A stretch of DNA of 64,000 bases from Streptomyces venezuelae. GTDB lineage: Bacteria; Actinomycetota; Actinomycetes; Streptomycetales; Streptomycetaceae. Where the stretch lies: NCBI RefSeq assembly GCF_008642375.1, contig NZ_CP029194.1, positions 8,178,501 to 8,242,500 on the forward strand, in the 5' to 3' direction. A program made the position numbers and the translations under genes. The notes beneath the pieces were generated by a model. That model saw nothing but the letters and a program-made list of their open reading frames with translations. It made no database searches and had not been told where the DNA came from. Below, in pieces: positions 8,374-18,844 of this stretch. The stretch's first letter is position 1, and every line of letters begins with the position of its first letter.

Positions 8374-10791
8374 TTGTCCCTCCACAGACGTGTGCGCTCG
8401 TCCCTGCTCGCCTCCGCCATCGCGGTCACCCTCCTCTCCTCCGCCGGCCAGTTCTCCGTGTCCGCGGCGGACACGGAGAACCAGCCCGCACCGGCGTCCC
8501 CGGTGGCCGGTCCGGCTGCGCCGCAGGCCAAGCCCGTGGCCAACCCCTTCGACGAGGTCGAGCACCTCGCCACCGCTCCCGGCAAGACCTTCGGGCCCGC
8601 GCCCGCCCCCGGCGGTCTCGCCGCCGGCCGCGTGGCCGGAAAGGCCAAGGCCACCGGCACCGCCGAGGCGACCGAGACCTCCACGGCCGCCACCAAGTCG
8701 AAGGCCAAGGCCGCCGACTCCGCCGCGCGGACGACCGCCGTGGCCGCCGGCGCCACGGCCGCCGGCGTGCCCTGCACGCTCGACGGGATCACCGGTCTCT
8801 CCCCTGAGCAGTTCACCGACTTCCTCGCCGACCCCGCGGTCACCTCCGACGGCTGTCTCAGCAAGCTCATCTGGACGTGGGACGCCCGGCTCGTCCCCGT
8901 GATGTCCGACGCCCACGTGCAGGCCGTCGCCCGTCGCATATCGAGCCTGGCCGCCTCCCACGACGGCAAGAACTCCTCGCACCTGGAGGAGATGTTCACG
9001 TACCTGCACGCCGTCGTGTACCACGACTTCTCGCGCGGCGAGATCGACACCACCGACGCGCCCACGGTGAACGCGATCACCCAGGCCGTCACCGCCTTCG
9101 GCAACGCCCCGCGCACCTTCGACGTCACGAAGAGCAACGCGACCGCCCTGCGCGAGGCCCTCTACGCCGCGAGCGGCCCCGGCCTGCGCCAGCACCAGCT
9201 CGGCCTGGTCAAGCGGGTCCTGGCCACCATGGACCCGTCCCACACCGCCACCAACCAGGACCCGGCCTGGGCGGGTGCCGCGCTCGCCGCGCTCTCCGTC
9301 AACTACCTCGGCATCTACCCGGGCAACCAGGACACCGGCTTCCACGCCGCCGCGGCCGCCGACCCCTCGTACCGCGCCGCCTTCAAGGCCTTCGCGTCCT
9401 ACGGGCACCTGAAGGGCACCGCCAACGCCTGGGTGGCCCGTGACGCCCTCAGCGAGTACGGCCGCTTCGGCCAGATCGCGGTCCTGAAGACGGAGATCGT
9501 CGCCGGACTCGGCGAGACCTTCGGCACGGTCGTGAACACCTTCGGCAGCGGCAGCCAGCAGTGGGCGAAGGTCGTCTCGTGGCTCAACTTCTACGAGGCG
9601 TGCAAGCCGTACGGCGTGTGCAAGGAGGACATCGAGAAGCAGATCTTCCCGTACACGTACACCTACGACAACGGCGCCATCAAGGTCCGCACCGGACTCG
9701 ACCGGGCCACCGTCGACCAGCTCTACTACGCCAGCAAGCTCGTCAAGGCGCAGTTCCACCGCGTCCTCGGCAGCGAGCAGCCCGTCACCGGCGACACCAA
9801 CACCACCCTGAACATCGTCCTCTACGCCTCCCGCGCGGACTACGAGAACTACCACCCCGTCCTGACCGGCATGGACACCAACAACGGCGGCATCTACATC
9901 GAGCGCGGCGCCACCTTCTACACCTACCAGCGGCGCGTCCCGCAGGACTCCTCCCTCACCCTCGAGGAGTTGTTCCGCCACGAGTACGTCCACTACCTCA
10001 ACGGCCGCTACGCCGTCCACGGCTCCTTCGGCGAGGGCCCGTGGTACCAGAACGACCGCACCACCTTCATGGACGAGGGCACGGCCGAGTTCTTCGACGG
10101 AGCCACCCGCGACAACGGCATCGCCGTCCGCAAGTCGCTCGTCAAGAGCGTCATCGGCGACACCGCCGACGGCGGCCCCCGCATGAGCGTGGGCCAGATC
10201 GTCAACGCCACCTACGCCGGCGACGGCTTCCGCTTCTACAGCTACGCCGGCACCTTCTTCGAGTACCTCTGGACCGAGCGGCCCGGCTACCTGCGCGAGA
10301 TGTACCGGCACCTGCGGGCCAACGACGTCCAGGCGTACGACTCGTGGCGCAACCGGATGGCCGCCGACGCCAACATCCAGCGCGAGTACAACCTCTTCCT
10401 CGACAAGCAGATCGCCAAGGTCGACGACCTGTTCGTCCCGAACACCACCTACACGCCCAACGACCAGCTCCGCGACTCCGCGCTCGCGAACGTGAAGTCC
10501 ACGTTCGCCGCCGCCACCTACAACACCCCCGACTGCGTCGAGAACGGCGACCCGGGCAAGCGCCGGTTCACCTGCACCGGCCGGATCACCGCCAACCTGT
10601 CCAACTGGGCCAGCGAGGACCAGAACTTCAAGGACATGTCCGAGACGGTCGACTACTTCATCCTCGACCGCGCGGGCGCCGCGTCCAACAACCTCGCCGA
10701 CATGAACTGCTCCTTCGGACCGATCGACATCTGGTCCTCCAAGGCCGCGGGCACGTCGAGCTTCAGCTGCGAGGGCCCCCTGCGCAGCTGA
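8374..10791 (+). CDS. secreted M9-family collagenase
   Basis: The protein is 805 residues. A TTG at 8374, six bases after AGCAGGAG, gives a good signal peptide (LHRRVRSS, a hydrophobic core, SVSAAD). An Ala/Lys-rich linker, the M9 N-terminal activator region and the zinc peptidase domain follow. HEYVH gives H536, E537 and H540, and E568 of MDEGTAEF sits exactly 28 residues later, the spacing known for clostridial collagenases. No PKD or collagen-binding repeats follow; the C-terminus is a short Cys-containing domain. It should cut native collagen outside the cell into Pro/Hyp-rich peptides for the importer encoded downstream, with which it shares its promoter block. Confidence 0.9.
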   Translation: MSLHRRVRSSLLASAIAVTLLSSAGQFSVSAADTENQPAPASPVAGPAAPQAKPVANPFDEVEHLATAPGKTFGPAPAPGGLAAGRVAGKAKATGTAEATETSTAATKSKAKAADSAARTTAVAAGATAAGVPCTLDGITGLSPEQFTDFLADPAVTSDGCLSKLIWTWDARLVPVMSDAHVQAVARRISSLAASHDGKNSSHLEEMFTYLHAVVYHDFSRGEIDTTDAPTVNAITQAVTAFGNAPRTFDVTKSNATALREALYAASGPGLRQHQLGLVKRVLATMDPSHTATNQDPAWAGAALAALSVNYLGIYPGNQDTGFHAAAAADPSYRAAFKAFASYGHLKGTANAWVARDALSEYGRFGQIAVLKTEIVAGLGETFGTVVNTFGSGSQQWAKVVSWLNFYEACKPYGVCKEDIEKQIFPYTYTYDNGAIKVRTGLDRATVDQLYYASKLVKAQFHRVLGSEQPVTGDTNTTLNIVLYASRADYENYHPVLTGMDTNNGGIYIERGATFYTYQRRVPQDSSLTLEELFRHEYVHYLNGRYAVHGSFGEGPWYQNDRTTFMDEGTAEFFDGATRDNGIAVRKSLVKSVIGDTADGGPRMSVGQIVNATYAGDGFRFYSYAGTFFEYLWTERPGYLREMYRHLRANDVQAYDSWRNRMAADANIQREYNLFLDKQIAKVDDLFVPNTTYTPNDQLRDSALANVKSTFAAATYNTPDCVENGDPGKRRFTCTGRITANLSNWASEDQNFKDMSETVDYFILDRAGAASNNLADMNCSFGPIDIWSSKAAGTSSFSCEGPLRS

Positions 10792-10806
10792 CCACCCCCG
10801 TCGTCC

Positions 10807-10840
10807 GGGCCGGCCTCCCTCACGGGGGAGAGGCCGGCCC
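10807..10840 (+). terminator. hairpin after the collagenase gene
   Basis: GGGCCGGCCT and AGGCCGGCCC form a perfect 10-bp stem 16 bp after the collagenase stop. There is no T run, as usual in Streptomyces. Confidence 0.7.
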
Positions 10841-10903
10841 GGCTTCCGCGTTTCCGCATCACCGGCAAGTTCCCCCGAAACCGCTTCCCGGAGGCCGTAC
10901 CTC

Positions 10904-11935
10904 GTGAGCACCACCCCGCACTCCGTGCGCACCACCGACTACCACGCCGCAGGCGAACCCTTCAGGATCGTCGACCAGGACCTTCCGCCGGTCCCCGGCG
11001 ACACCGTCGCCGAGCGGCGCGCCACCGTCATCGGCGCAGGCGGCACGGCCACGGACCCGCGCCCGGGACCCCTCGACGACGTGCGCCGTCTCCTCGTCCA
11101 GGAACCCCGCGGACACGCGGGCATGTACGGCGGGTTCGTCGTCCCGGCCGACGACGACGGCGCCCACTTCGGCGTGCTGTTCTGGCACAAGGACGGCTAC
11201 TCCACGGCGTGCGGCCACGGCACCATGGCGCTCGGCGCCTGGGCCGTCGACTCCGGCCGCGTCCCGGCCCCCGACGACGGCGACGTCGCCGTCAGGATCG
11301 ACGTACCCTCGGGCCGCGTCACCGCGACCGTGCACCGCGCGGCCGGACGCACCACCGGCGTCACCTTCCGCAACATCCCGACCTTCGTCACCGCACGGAA
11401 GGTCCCCGTCACGACCTCCTTCGGCAACGTCGAGGTCGACCTCGCCCACTCCGGCGCCTGTTACGCCTCCGTCGCGGCCCGCGACCTCGGCCTCGACACC
11501 ACCAAGACGGCCCTGCCCGCGCTCGTCCGCGCCGGCCAGGAGATCCGCGCCGCGCTCGCCGGCCACCCGGCCACCCGGCACGCGGGCGACCCGCGCCTCT
11601 CCGGCGTCTACGGCGTGATCCTGTACGAGGACCTGCCCGAAGAAGCAGCGGCCGACGACGGCCCGCGCCAGCGCAACGTCACCGTCTTCGCCGACGGCCA
11701 GATCGACCGCTCGCCCTGCGGATCAGGCACCTCGGCGAGGCTCGCCCTGCTCGCCGCGGACGGGCGCCTCGGCCCCGGCGGCACCCTGACGCACGAATCC
11801 GTGGCAGGCACCGTCTTCACCGGCCGGCTGCTCCCCGGAGGCATCACCGAGGTCACCGGAAGGGCGTACCGCACCGGCACCCACACCTTCCTCGTCGAAC
11901 CGGACGACGACCTGGGGACGGGGTTCCTGCTGTGA
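10904..11935 (+). CDS. proline racemase family enzyme, 4-hydroxyproline 2-epimerase candidate
   Basis: The 343-residue protein has the two-lobed proline racemase fold. Both catalytic cysteines are present: C103 in STACGHGTMALG and C272 in DRSPCGSGTSARLAL. Cys/Cys members are proline racemases or 4-hydroxyproline 2-epimerases, whereas trans-3-hydroxyproline dehydratases have Thr at the second position. In this context the likely reaction is trans-4-hydroxy-L-proline to cis-4-hydroxy-D-proline, feeding the D-hydroxyproline dehydrogenase genes. GGAGG precedes the GTG start. Its stop overlaps the next gene by 4 nt. That partner belongs to the pyrroline-2-carboxylate reductase family, so a 3-hydroxyproline dehydratase role is a weaker alternative. 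Confidence 0.8.
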   Translation: MSTTPHSVRTTDYHAAGEPFRIVDQDLPPVPGDTVAERRATVIGAGGTATDPRPGPLDDVRRLLVQEPRGHAGMYGGFVVPADDDGAHFGVLFWHKDGYSTACGHGTMALGAWAVDSGRVPAPDDGDVAVRIDVPSGRVTATVHRAAGRTTGVTFRNIPTFVTARKVPVTTSFGNVEVDLAHSGACYASVAARDLGLDTTKTALPALVRAGQEIRAALAGHPATRHAGDPRLSGVYGVILYEDLPEEAAADDGPRQRNVTVFADGQIDRSPCGSGTSARLALLAADGRLGPGGTLTHESVAGTVFTGRLLPGGITEVTGRAYRTGTHTFLVEPDDDLGTGFLL

Positions 11936-12870
11936 CGCACCTGACCCAGATCGACGCCGCGGCCATCGCCCGCCTCCTGGGCCCGGCCGAGGCGATCGAC
12001 GTCCTGGCCGAGGTCCTGCGCGCCGGACTCGACCCCGAGGAAGGACCGGCCCGCACCTCCGTCAGCGTCCCCGCCGGCGAACTCCTCCTCATGCCCGCCG
12101 CCTTCGGCCCGTACGCCGGAGTGAAGATCGCCGGCGTGGCCCCCGGCAACGCCGCCGCGGGCCTGCCCCGCATCACCGGCTCCTACCTGCTCCTCGACGG
12201 CGAGAACCTCCGCCCGCTCGCCCTCCTCGACGGCGCCGCCCTCACCGAACTGCGCACACCGGCCGTCTCCGCCCTCGCCGTACGCCACCTGACACCCGCC
12301 GACAAGCCGCTGCGCCTCGTGCTCTTCGGGACCGGCCCGCAGGCGTACGGGCACCTGGAGGCCGTCCTCGCCGTACGCCGGGTCGCCGAGGCGATCGTCG
12401 TCGGGCGCAACCAGATCGGCGCGCGCGCCCTCGCCGGGTACGCGCGCACGCTCGGCGTCCTCGCCAGGACCGGCACGCCCGACGACGTGGCCAAGGCGGA
12501 CCTCGTCGTCTGCTGCACCACCGCGCGCGAGCCCCTCTTCGAGGGATCCCTCGTCGCCCCCGGCGCCACCGTCGTCGCCGTCGGCTCGCACGAACCGGAC
12601 GCCCGGGAGGTCGACAGCGCGCTCGTGGCCCGGTCCGAGGTGTACGTCGAGGCGCGTGGCGCCGCCCTGCGCGAGGCCGGTGACCTGCTCGTCCCCACGG
12701 CCGAAGGGGCCATCGAGGAGGACCACGTCGTCGGCGGCATCGCCGACCTCGTGACCGGCCGCCGCACCCCCACCACCGAACGCCCGCGGTTCTTCAAGAG
12801 CGTCGGCATGGCCTGGGAGGACCTCGCCGTGGCCGGCGCGCTGTACACGGCGGCACTCGCCACGTCATGA
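11932..12870 (+). CDS. ornithine cyclodeaminase/mu-crystallin family reductase
   Basis: The 312-residue NAD(P)-binding protein has the family's Rossmann motif LVLFGTGPQAYGHLEAV and the TELRTPAVSALAVRHL segment. Ornithine cyclodeaminase relatives next to proline-racemase-family genes often reduce delta1-pyrroline-2-carboxylate to L-proline in 3-hydroxyproline breakdown, and that is the most plausible role here. The GTG start overlaps the upstream TGA (GTGA), so the two proteins are translationally coupled. True ornithine cyclodeaminase or alanine dehydrogenase activity cannot be excluded by sequence alone. Confidence 0.75.
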   Translation: MTHLTQIDAAAIARLLGPAEAIDVLAEVLRAGLDPEEGPARTSVSVPAGELLLMPAAFGPYAGVKIAGVAPGNAAAGLPRITGSYLLLDGENLRPLALLDGAALTELRTPAVSALAVRHLTPADKPLRLVLFGTGPQAYGHLEAVLAVRRVAEAIVVGRNQIGARALAGYARTLGVLARTGTPDDVAKADLVVCCTTAREPLFEGSLVAPGATVVAVGSHEPDAREVDSALVARSEVYVEARGAALREAGDLLVPTAEGAIEEDHVVGGIADLVTGRRTPTTERPRFFKSVGMAWEDLAVAGALYTAALATS

Positions 12871-12888
12871 GGACGGCCTCACGCCGAA

Positions 12889-12920
12889 CGCCCCGGCCCC
12901 GCACACGCGGGACCGGGGCG
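12889..12920. terminator. bidirectional terminator between convergent operons
   Basis: CGCCCCGG and CCGGGGCG form an 8-bp perfect stem between the reductase gene and the convergent ABC-importer operon. Confidence 0.65.
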
Positions 12921-12931
12921 TCTCGGCATGC

Positions 12932-13944
12932 TCAGGCGGCCTCGGGGAAGTGGCAGGCGACCTGGCGCGCCTCACCGGGGGAGGCGATCCGCAGCAGCGG
13001 TGCCTCCGTCCGGCAGATCTCCTGCGCCTTGGGACAGCGCGGGTGGAAGGTGCAGCCGGGCGGCGGAGCGGCCGGGCTCGGCGGGTCACCGAGCAGCGTG
13101 ATCCGCTCCCGGGCCCGCTCCGCCGCCGGGTCGGGCAGCGGTACGGCGGAGAGCAGCGCCCGCGTGTAGGGGTGCGCGGGGGCCGCGTACACCCGCTCCT
13201 TCACCCCGATCTCCACGATCCGGCCGAGGTACATCACCGCGACCCGGTCGCAGACCCGCTTGACGACCGAGAGGTCGTGGGCGATGAAGAGGTAGGCGAG
13301 CCCCAGCTCGCGCTGGAGCCGTTCCATCAGATTGACGATCTGCGCCTGGACGGAGACGTCGAGCGCGGAGACGGGTTCGTCGGCGACGACGAGCCGCGGG
13401 CTCGTGGCCAGGGACCGGGCGATCCCGATGCGCTGCGCCTGTCCGCCGGAGAACTCGTGCGGATAGCGGTCGATGTGCTCCGGGATGAGCCCGACCAGAT
13501 CCATCAGCTCCACCGCCCGTTTGCGGGCGTCGGCCGCCGAACTCCCCTGCACCATCAGCGGATCGGAGATGATCCGGGCCACGGTCTGGCGGGGGTTGAG
13601 CGAGGAGTGCGGGTCCTGGAAGACCATCTGGAGGTCGCGGCGGAGCGGCTTGAGCTCCCGCTGCGACAGGTGCGTGATGTCGTGCCCGTCGTACGAGACG
13701 GAGCCGGCGGTCGGCTCCAGGAGCCGCACGATCATGCGGCCGGTGGTCGACTTGCCGCAGCCGGACTCGCCGACGAGGCCGAGGGTCTCGCCCGCCGACA
13801 CGTCGAAGTCGATGCCGTCGACGGCCCGGACGGGCGCCGAGCGGGCCCGGCGCCCCGGGAAGGTCATCGTCAGGTCCCGCACGCTGAGCAGGGGCGTGGA
13901 CGTCGTGCTCGTGGCCGCGTCCGGGGTCGCGGTGGTGGTCGTGG

Positions 13945-13948
<4 letters not shown>
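12932..13948 (-). CDS. oligopeptide ABC transporter ATPase (DppF/OppF type)
   Basis: The 338-residue ATP-binding subunit has Walker A GESGCGKST, signature SGGQAQRIGIARSL, Walker B RLVVADEPVSALD and the C-terminal oligopeptide-transporter extension with a Cys cluster (CTFHPRCPKAQEIC). It energises peptide import together with the second ATPase, whose stop codon it overlaps by 4 nt (ATGA). A Thr-rich N-terminal leader is unusual but short. It is the last gene of the five-gene importer operon controlled by the promoter at 18694-18726. Confidence 0.92.
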
Positions 13949-14948
<1,000 letters not shown>

Positions 14949-14949
<1 letters not shown>

Positions 14950-15935
14950 CAGTACCTCACTCGCGGGTCGACGACGGCGTACAGCAGGTCGACGGCCAGG
15001 TTGGCGACGACGATGAAGGTGGCGGCGAGCAGCGTGACCCCGAGGATGACGGGCTGGTCCCCGCTGGACAGGGCGCCGTAGAAGAGGCGGCCGATGCCGG
15101 GCAGCCCGAAGATGGACTCCGTGATCACGGCACCCGCGAGGAGTCCGCCCAGGTCCATGCCGAAGATGGTCAGGATCGGGGTCATCCCGGCGCGCAGCCC
15201 GTGCTTGACGACGACCGTGCGGCGGGGGAGACCCTTGGCGCGGGCGGTGCGGATGTACGGCTCCGCCATGGACTCGATCATCGAACTGCGGCTCTGCCGC
15301 GCGTACATCGCGGCGTACAAGATCGCGAGCGCGAGCCAGGGGAGCAGCAGGTTGGTGGCCCAGGACAGCGGGTCGTCGCCGAAGGCCACGTACTGCGGGT
15401 AGGGCAGCAGACCGGAGACCCGGATCAGTCCGAAGATCAGCAGGACCGAGGTGAAGTAGACGGGCAGCGAGGCCGCGGCGACCGCGCCGACCATCAGGGC
15501 CCGGTCGGTGAGCGTGTCCTTGTGGAGCGCGGCGGTGACGCCCGCGGTGAGCCCGAGGACCAGCCAGATCGCGGCGGCGCCCAGGGCCAGCGAGGCCGAG
15601 ACGGGCAGCCGGTCCACGAGCAGGTCCCACACGCTCTGGCTGTTCTCGTACGAGTAGCCCAGACACGGGAAGTCGCAGGTCAGGGCGTACTGGCCGGTGC
15701 CCATCGTGCGGCCGGTGAAGATGCCGGTGACGAAGTCGGTGAACTGCCGCCACAGCGGGGCGTCGAGGCCCATGTTGGCGCGGATCGCCTCCAGCCGCTC
15801 GGTGCTGCAGGCCTTGCCGCAGGCGGCGGCGGCCGGGTCGGAGGGGAGGACGTAGAAGATGGTGAAGGTGACGGCGGCGATGGCGAGGAGGACGCCGAGG
15901 ACGCCCAGGAGCCGGCGTCCGAGGTAGAGGATCAC
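14949..15935 (-). CDS. oligopeptide ABC transporter permease (DppB type)
   Basis: The 328-residue permease begins VILYLGRRLLGVLGVLLAIA, a helix typical of DppB/OppB, and has the EAA-loop region MAEPYIRTARAKGLPRRTVVV near the C-terminus. About six transmembrane segments are visible. An insertion after helix 1 carries two Cys pairs (ACGKACS and TCDFPC). The GTG start overlaps the DppC-type gene by 4 nt (GTGA), so the operon is translationally coupled. It forms the membrane channel with the DppC-type protein. Confidence 0.9.
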
Positions 15936-16879
15936 GAGCCGCTGCCTCTCGGGTCGAGGATGTCGCGCAGCGCGTCCCCGAGCAGGGTGAACGCGAGCAC
16001 GGTCAGGAACAGACAGAGGCTCGGTACGAGGAAGTACATGGGGTCCGTGTCGTAGTACGCGACGCTCTCGGCGATCATCTGGCCCCAGGACGGGGTCGGC
16101 GGGCGCACACCGACGCCCAGATAGCTGAGGGCGGCCTCGGTGGCGATCATCCCGGGGATGATCAGCGTGGTGTACGCGATGACCGGCCCGGCGACGCCCG
16201 GCAGGATGTCGCGGGCGAGGATCCGCAGGGGGCCGGAGCCGCCGACGCGGGCGGCGTCGACGTACTCGCGGTGCTTGAGCGACAGGGTCTGGCCGCGGAC
16301 GACCCGGGCGATGCCGGGCCAGCCGAAGAGGCCGATGACGACGGTCATCAGGAGGGTCCGGTTGACGTCCCGGGCCACCGACATCATCGCGATCATGAAG
16401 ATGAGGGACGGGAAGGACATGGTGAGGTCCATCAGCCGGGACAGCACGGTGTCGGTGCGGCCGCCGAAGTAGCCCGCGGCGATGCCGGCCGCCGTCCCGG
16501 CGGCGACGACGATGGCCGTCGCCGCGAAGGCGATGAGCAGGGAGACCTGCCCGCCGTGCACGACCCGGGCGAACAGGTCGCGGCCGGTGACGGGTTCGAC
16601 GCCGAGCCAGTGCTCGGCCGAGACGCCGCCGAGCGGTCCGATGGGCAGCCCGCCCAGGTACGGATCGACGGCGCTCTTGTCGAACTCCTCGGGGCCCCAG
16701 CCGCCCAGCGAGCCGATCAGCGGGGCGGCGACGGTCAGGAGCGCGAAGAGCCCGACCACCACGAGCGACAGTTTGACCGACGTGCGGCGGCGCAGCTCCG
16801 CGCGGGCGAGCTGCCACGGCCCGCTGCCCGCCCGGACGGGCGGGGAGGCGGAAGTGGCAGTGGACGTGGAGGTGGTCAT
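15932..16879 (-). CDS. oligopeptide ABC transporter permease (DppC type)
   Basis: The permease is about 315 residues, with a cytoplasmic N-terminus, first helix LSLVVVGLFALLTVAAPLIG and the EAA motif HREYVDAARVGGSGPLRILA. About six membrane segments fit the family. I prefer the ATG at 16879, downstream of AAGGCCGG; a TTG at 16903 that overlaps the binding-protein stop would add eight residues. It is the partner of the DppB-type permease. Confidence 0.9.
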   Translation of the reverse strand: MTTSTSTATSASPPVRAGSGPWQLARAELRRRTSVKLSLVVVGLFALLTVAAPLIGSLGGWGPEEFDKSAVDPYLGGLPIGPLGGVSAEHWLGVEPVTGRDLFARVVHGGQVSLLIAFAATAIVVAAGTAAGIAAGYFGGRTDTVLSRLMDLTMSFPSLIFMIAMMSVARDVNRTLLMTVVIGLFGWPGIARVVRGQTLSLKHREYVDAARVGGSGPLRILARDILPGVAGPVIAYTTLIIPGMIATEAALSYLGVGVRPPTPSWGQMIAESVAYYDTDPMYFLVPSLCLFLTVLAFTLLGDALRDILDPRGSGS

Positions 16880-16899
16880 GGTCGTGGTCGTTCCGGCCT

Positions 16900-18645
16900 T
16901 CAACGGGCGCTCTTCGCGGGGTCCTTGAGACCGACCGTCGCGAAGTCGATCTGGCCGCCGAAGGAGGTGTGGCCGAAGGCGCCGGCGATGTTGGTGCCGA
17001 TCAGCAGGGGCTTGCGCTCGATGAGGGCGGGCGCGGTCGGGGCCTTGGCGAGGATCTGGGCGTCGAGCTCCCGCCAGGCCTTGTCGGCCTGCTGGGCGTC
17101 GGTCATCGCGGCGATCTCGTCCATGCGCTTCATCGTGGTGTCGTCACGGAAGAGGGAGTGGTTGCCGGAGTTGCCCTTCTCCTTGATGTAGCGGCCGTCG
17201 AAGACGAAGGGGAGGAAGGTCGAGCCGGAGGGGAAGTCAGGGCACCAGCCGGTGTAGGCGAGGTCCGTGCGGTTCTTGGTGTCGCCGATCGTGTCGTAGA
17301 AGGCGGACGGGTCGACGGTCTCGATGGTGACCTTGATCCCGGCGCGGCCCAGGGACTGCTGGATGGCCTCGCCGACGGCCTTGTCGCCGGTGGAGACGGT
17401 GAGGTTCGTGGAGATGCCGTCGGCCTTGCCCGCCTCCTTCAGCAGCTGCTTGGCCTTCTCGACGTCGCCGGTGAGCGGGATCTTCAGCGTGTCGGGCTGC
17501 TTGCCGCCGTGGAGGACGCCGGGCATGAGCGCGGTGGCCGGGTCGTTGAGCGCGGGGCCGCCGGAGGCGGTGAGGAGGGCCTCGCGGTCGAGCGCGTACT
17601 GCACGGCCTGGCGGACCTTCACGTCGTCGAACGGCGCGCGGCCGGTGTGCATCTGGACCATCTCGGTGCAGTTGGTCGTCTCGGCGAGCAGACGTGCCTT
17701 GACGTCGGGCTTGGTGAGCACCTTGGGGGTGGACTCGGGGCGGAGCGAGGCCCAGGCGACCGCGGAGGCGTCGGCGCCGGCGGAGGCGATGAGGCGGTCG
17801 TCGACCTGGTTGGCCTTGAGGCCCATCGTGACGACGATCCGGTCCGGGTAGGCCTTGCGGACGGTGTCGGTCGAGGCGCTCCAGTGGGTGTTGCGCACGA
17901 GGACGATCTGCTTGTCCCGGGCGTACGTCTCGATCTTGTACGGGCCGGAGGAGAAGGGCCGGTTGTCGTACTGCGGGCCCTTGTCCTGGGACTTGGGCAC
18001 GGGGCTGAAGGTGGGCAGCACGGTCGCGTAGGGGAACTCGGCGAAGGGCTTGCGGAGCTCGAAGACGATCGTGCGGTCGTCCGGGGTCTTCACGGAGTCG
18101 AGATGCTTGCCCTGCGCCGGGCCCTTGTAGCCCTCGGCGCCGACGAGGTAGCGGGCCGCGTAGTCGGGCCCGCCGGGCAGGTCGGGGGAGAAGGACCGCT
18201 CCACGTTGTACTTGACGTCCTGGGCGGTGATCGGGGTGCCGTCCTCGTACTTGAGGCCCGGCTTGAGCTTGAAGGTCCAGGTCTTGGCGCCGTTGGAGGA
18301 GACGCCGAGGTCCTCGGCGAGGTCCGTGGTGAGCTCCCCGCCCTTCGCGCCCGGCTCGGCCTTGTACGTCAGGAGGGTGCGGTAGAGCAGGCGCGTGCCG
18401 AAGTCCATGTCGCCCATGACCCAGTTGCGGGCCGGGTCGAGGTGGGTGAAGTCCTGGTTGGACAGGATGGTCAGCGTGCCGCCCTTCTGCGGAGTGCCGC
18501 CGACCACCGCGCCGTTGTTGGAGGTCGCGGGGTTCTTGCCGCGGTCCCGGGAGCCGTCGGACTTCTTGCCGTCGGCACAGCCGGTCGCGCCGAGGGCGAG
18601 GGCCGTCACCAGAGCGGTGGCCAGGGTGTAGGTGCGCTTGTTCAT
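16900..18645 (-). CDS. peptide-binding lipoprotein (SBP family 5)
   Basis: The 581-residue protein is a solute-binding protein of the family-5 peptide/nickel type. The signal peptide ends in a lipobox, LGATGC, so C23 would be lipidated and anchored outside the membrane. The family signature region around YKAEPG and LKPGLKYEDGTPITAQDVKYNVER is clear. It captures peptides for the permeases encoded downstream in the same operon. Sharing a promoter block with the collagenase strongly suggests that collagen-derived Pro/Hyp peptides are the substrate, but that is inference. Confidence 0.92.
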   Translation of the reverse strand: MNKRTYTLATALVTALALGATGCADGKKSDGSRDRGKNPATSNNGAVVGGTPQKGGTLTILSNQDFTHLDPARNWVMGDMDFGTRLLYRTLLTYKAEPGAKGGELTTDLAEDLGVSSNGAKTWTFKLKPGLKYEDGTPITAQDVKYNVERSFSPDLPGGPDYAARYLVGAEGYKGPAQGKHLDSVKTPDDRTIVFELRKPFAEFPYATVLPTFSPVPKSQDKGPQYDNRPFSSGPYKIETYARDKQIVLVRNTHWSASTDTVRKAYPDRIVVTMGLKANQVDDRLIASAGADASAVAWASLRPESTPKVLTKPDVKARLLAETTNCTEMVQMHTGRAPFDDVKVRQAVQYALDREALLTASGGPALNDPATALMPGVLHGGKQPDTLKIPLTGDVEKAKQLLKEAGKADGISTNLTVSTGDKAVGEAIQQSLGRAGIKVTIETVDPSAFYDTIGDTKNRTDLAYTGWCPDFPSGSTFLPFVFDGRYIKEKGNSGNHSLFRDDTTMKRMDEIAAMTDAQQADKAWRELDAQILAKAPTAPALIERKPLLIGTNIAGAFGHTSFGGQIDFATVGLKDPAKSAR

Positions 18646-18693
18646 AGGTCACTCCGAGAGAGCGGTCGAGCATCCCGATGGCTGGAATGTGAC

Positions 18694-18726
18694 CTGTAAC
18701 ATAGTAATGTGAAATTGCACTGACAA
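18694..18726 (-). promoter_or_regulatory. importer operon promoter/operator (33-bp shared block)
   Basis: On the minus strand TTGTCA (18726-18721), a 17-bp spacer and TATGTT (18703-18698) repeat the collagenase promoter base for base over 33 bp. A further half-site, AATGTGA, lies at 18686-18692, 20 bp downstream of the AATGTGA at 18706-18712. Confidence 0.85.
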
Positions 18727-18809
18727 GGTATCGGGCGGTCCGTTACTCATCCGTGTCCGGGAGGCACTCAGGAGAGTGCCCCTCGACTGGAATGCTCCGT
18801 TTCGGGGTC

Positions 18810-18840
18810 TTGGCAACTCCAGTGCAATGTGAAATATTAC
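18810..18840 (+). promoter_or_regulatory. promoter/operator of the D-hydroxyproline dehydrogenase genes
   Basis: TTGGCA at 18810-18815 is followed by the operator-like core GCAATGTGAAATATTA. A -10-like TATTAC at 18835-18840 or AAATAT at 18832-18837 lies only a few bases before the GTG at 18845, so the message may be leaderless. Confidence 0.6.
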
Positions 18841-18844
18841 TGAC

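Noticed and set aside
8356..10935. A very long minus-strand open frame opposite the collagenase
   Set aside because: It is Val/Gly/Glu/Arg-rich with no motifs and is the usual antisense shadow of a high-GC gene. The plus strand has signal peptide and zinc ligands.
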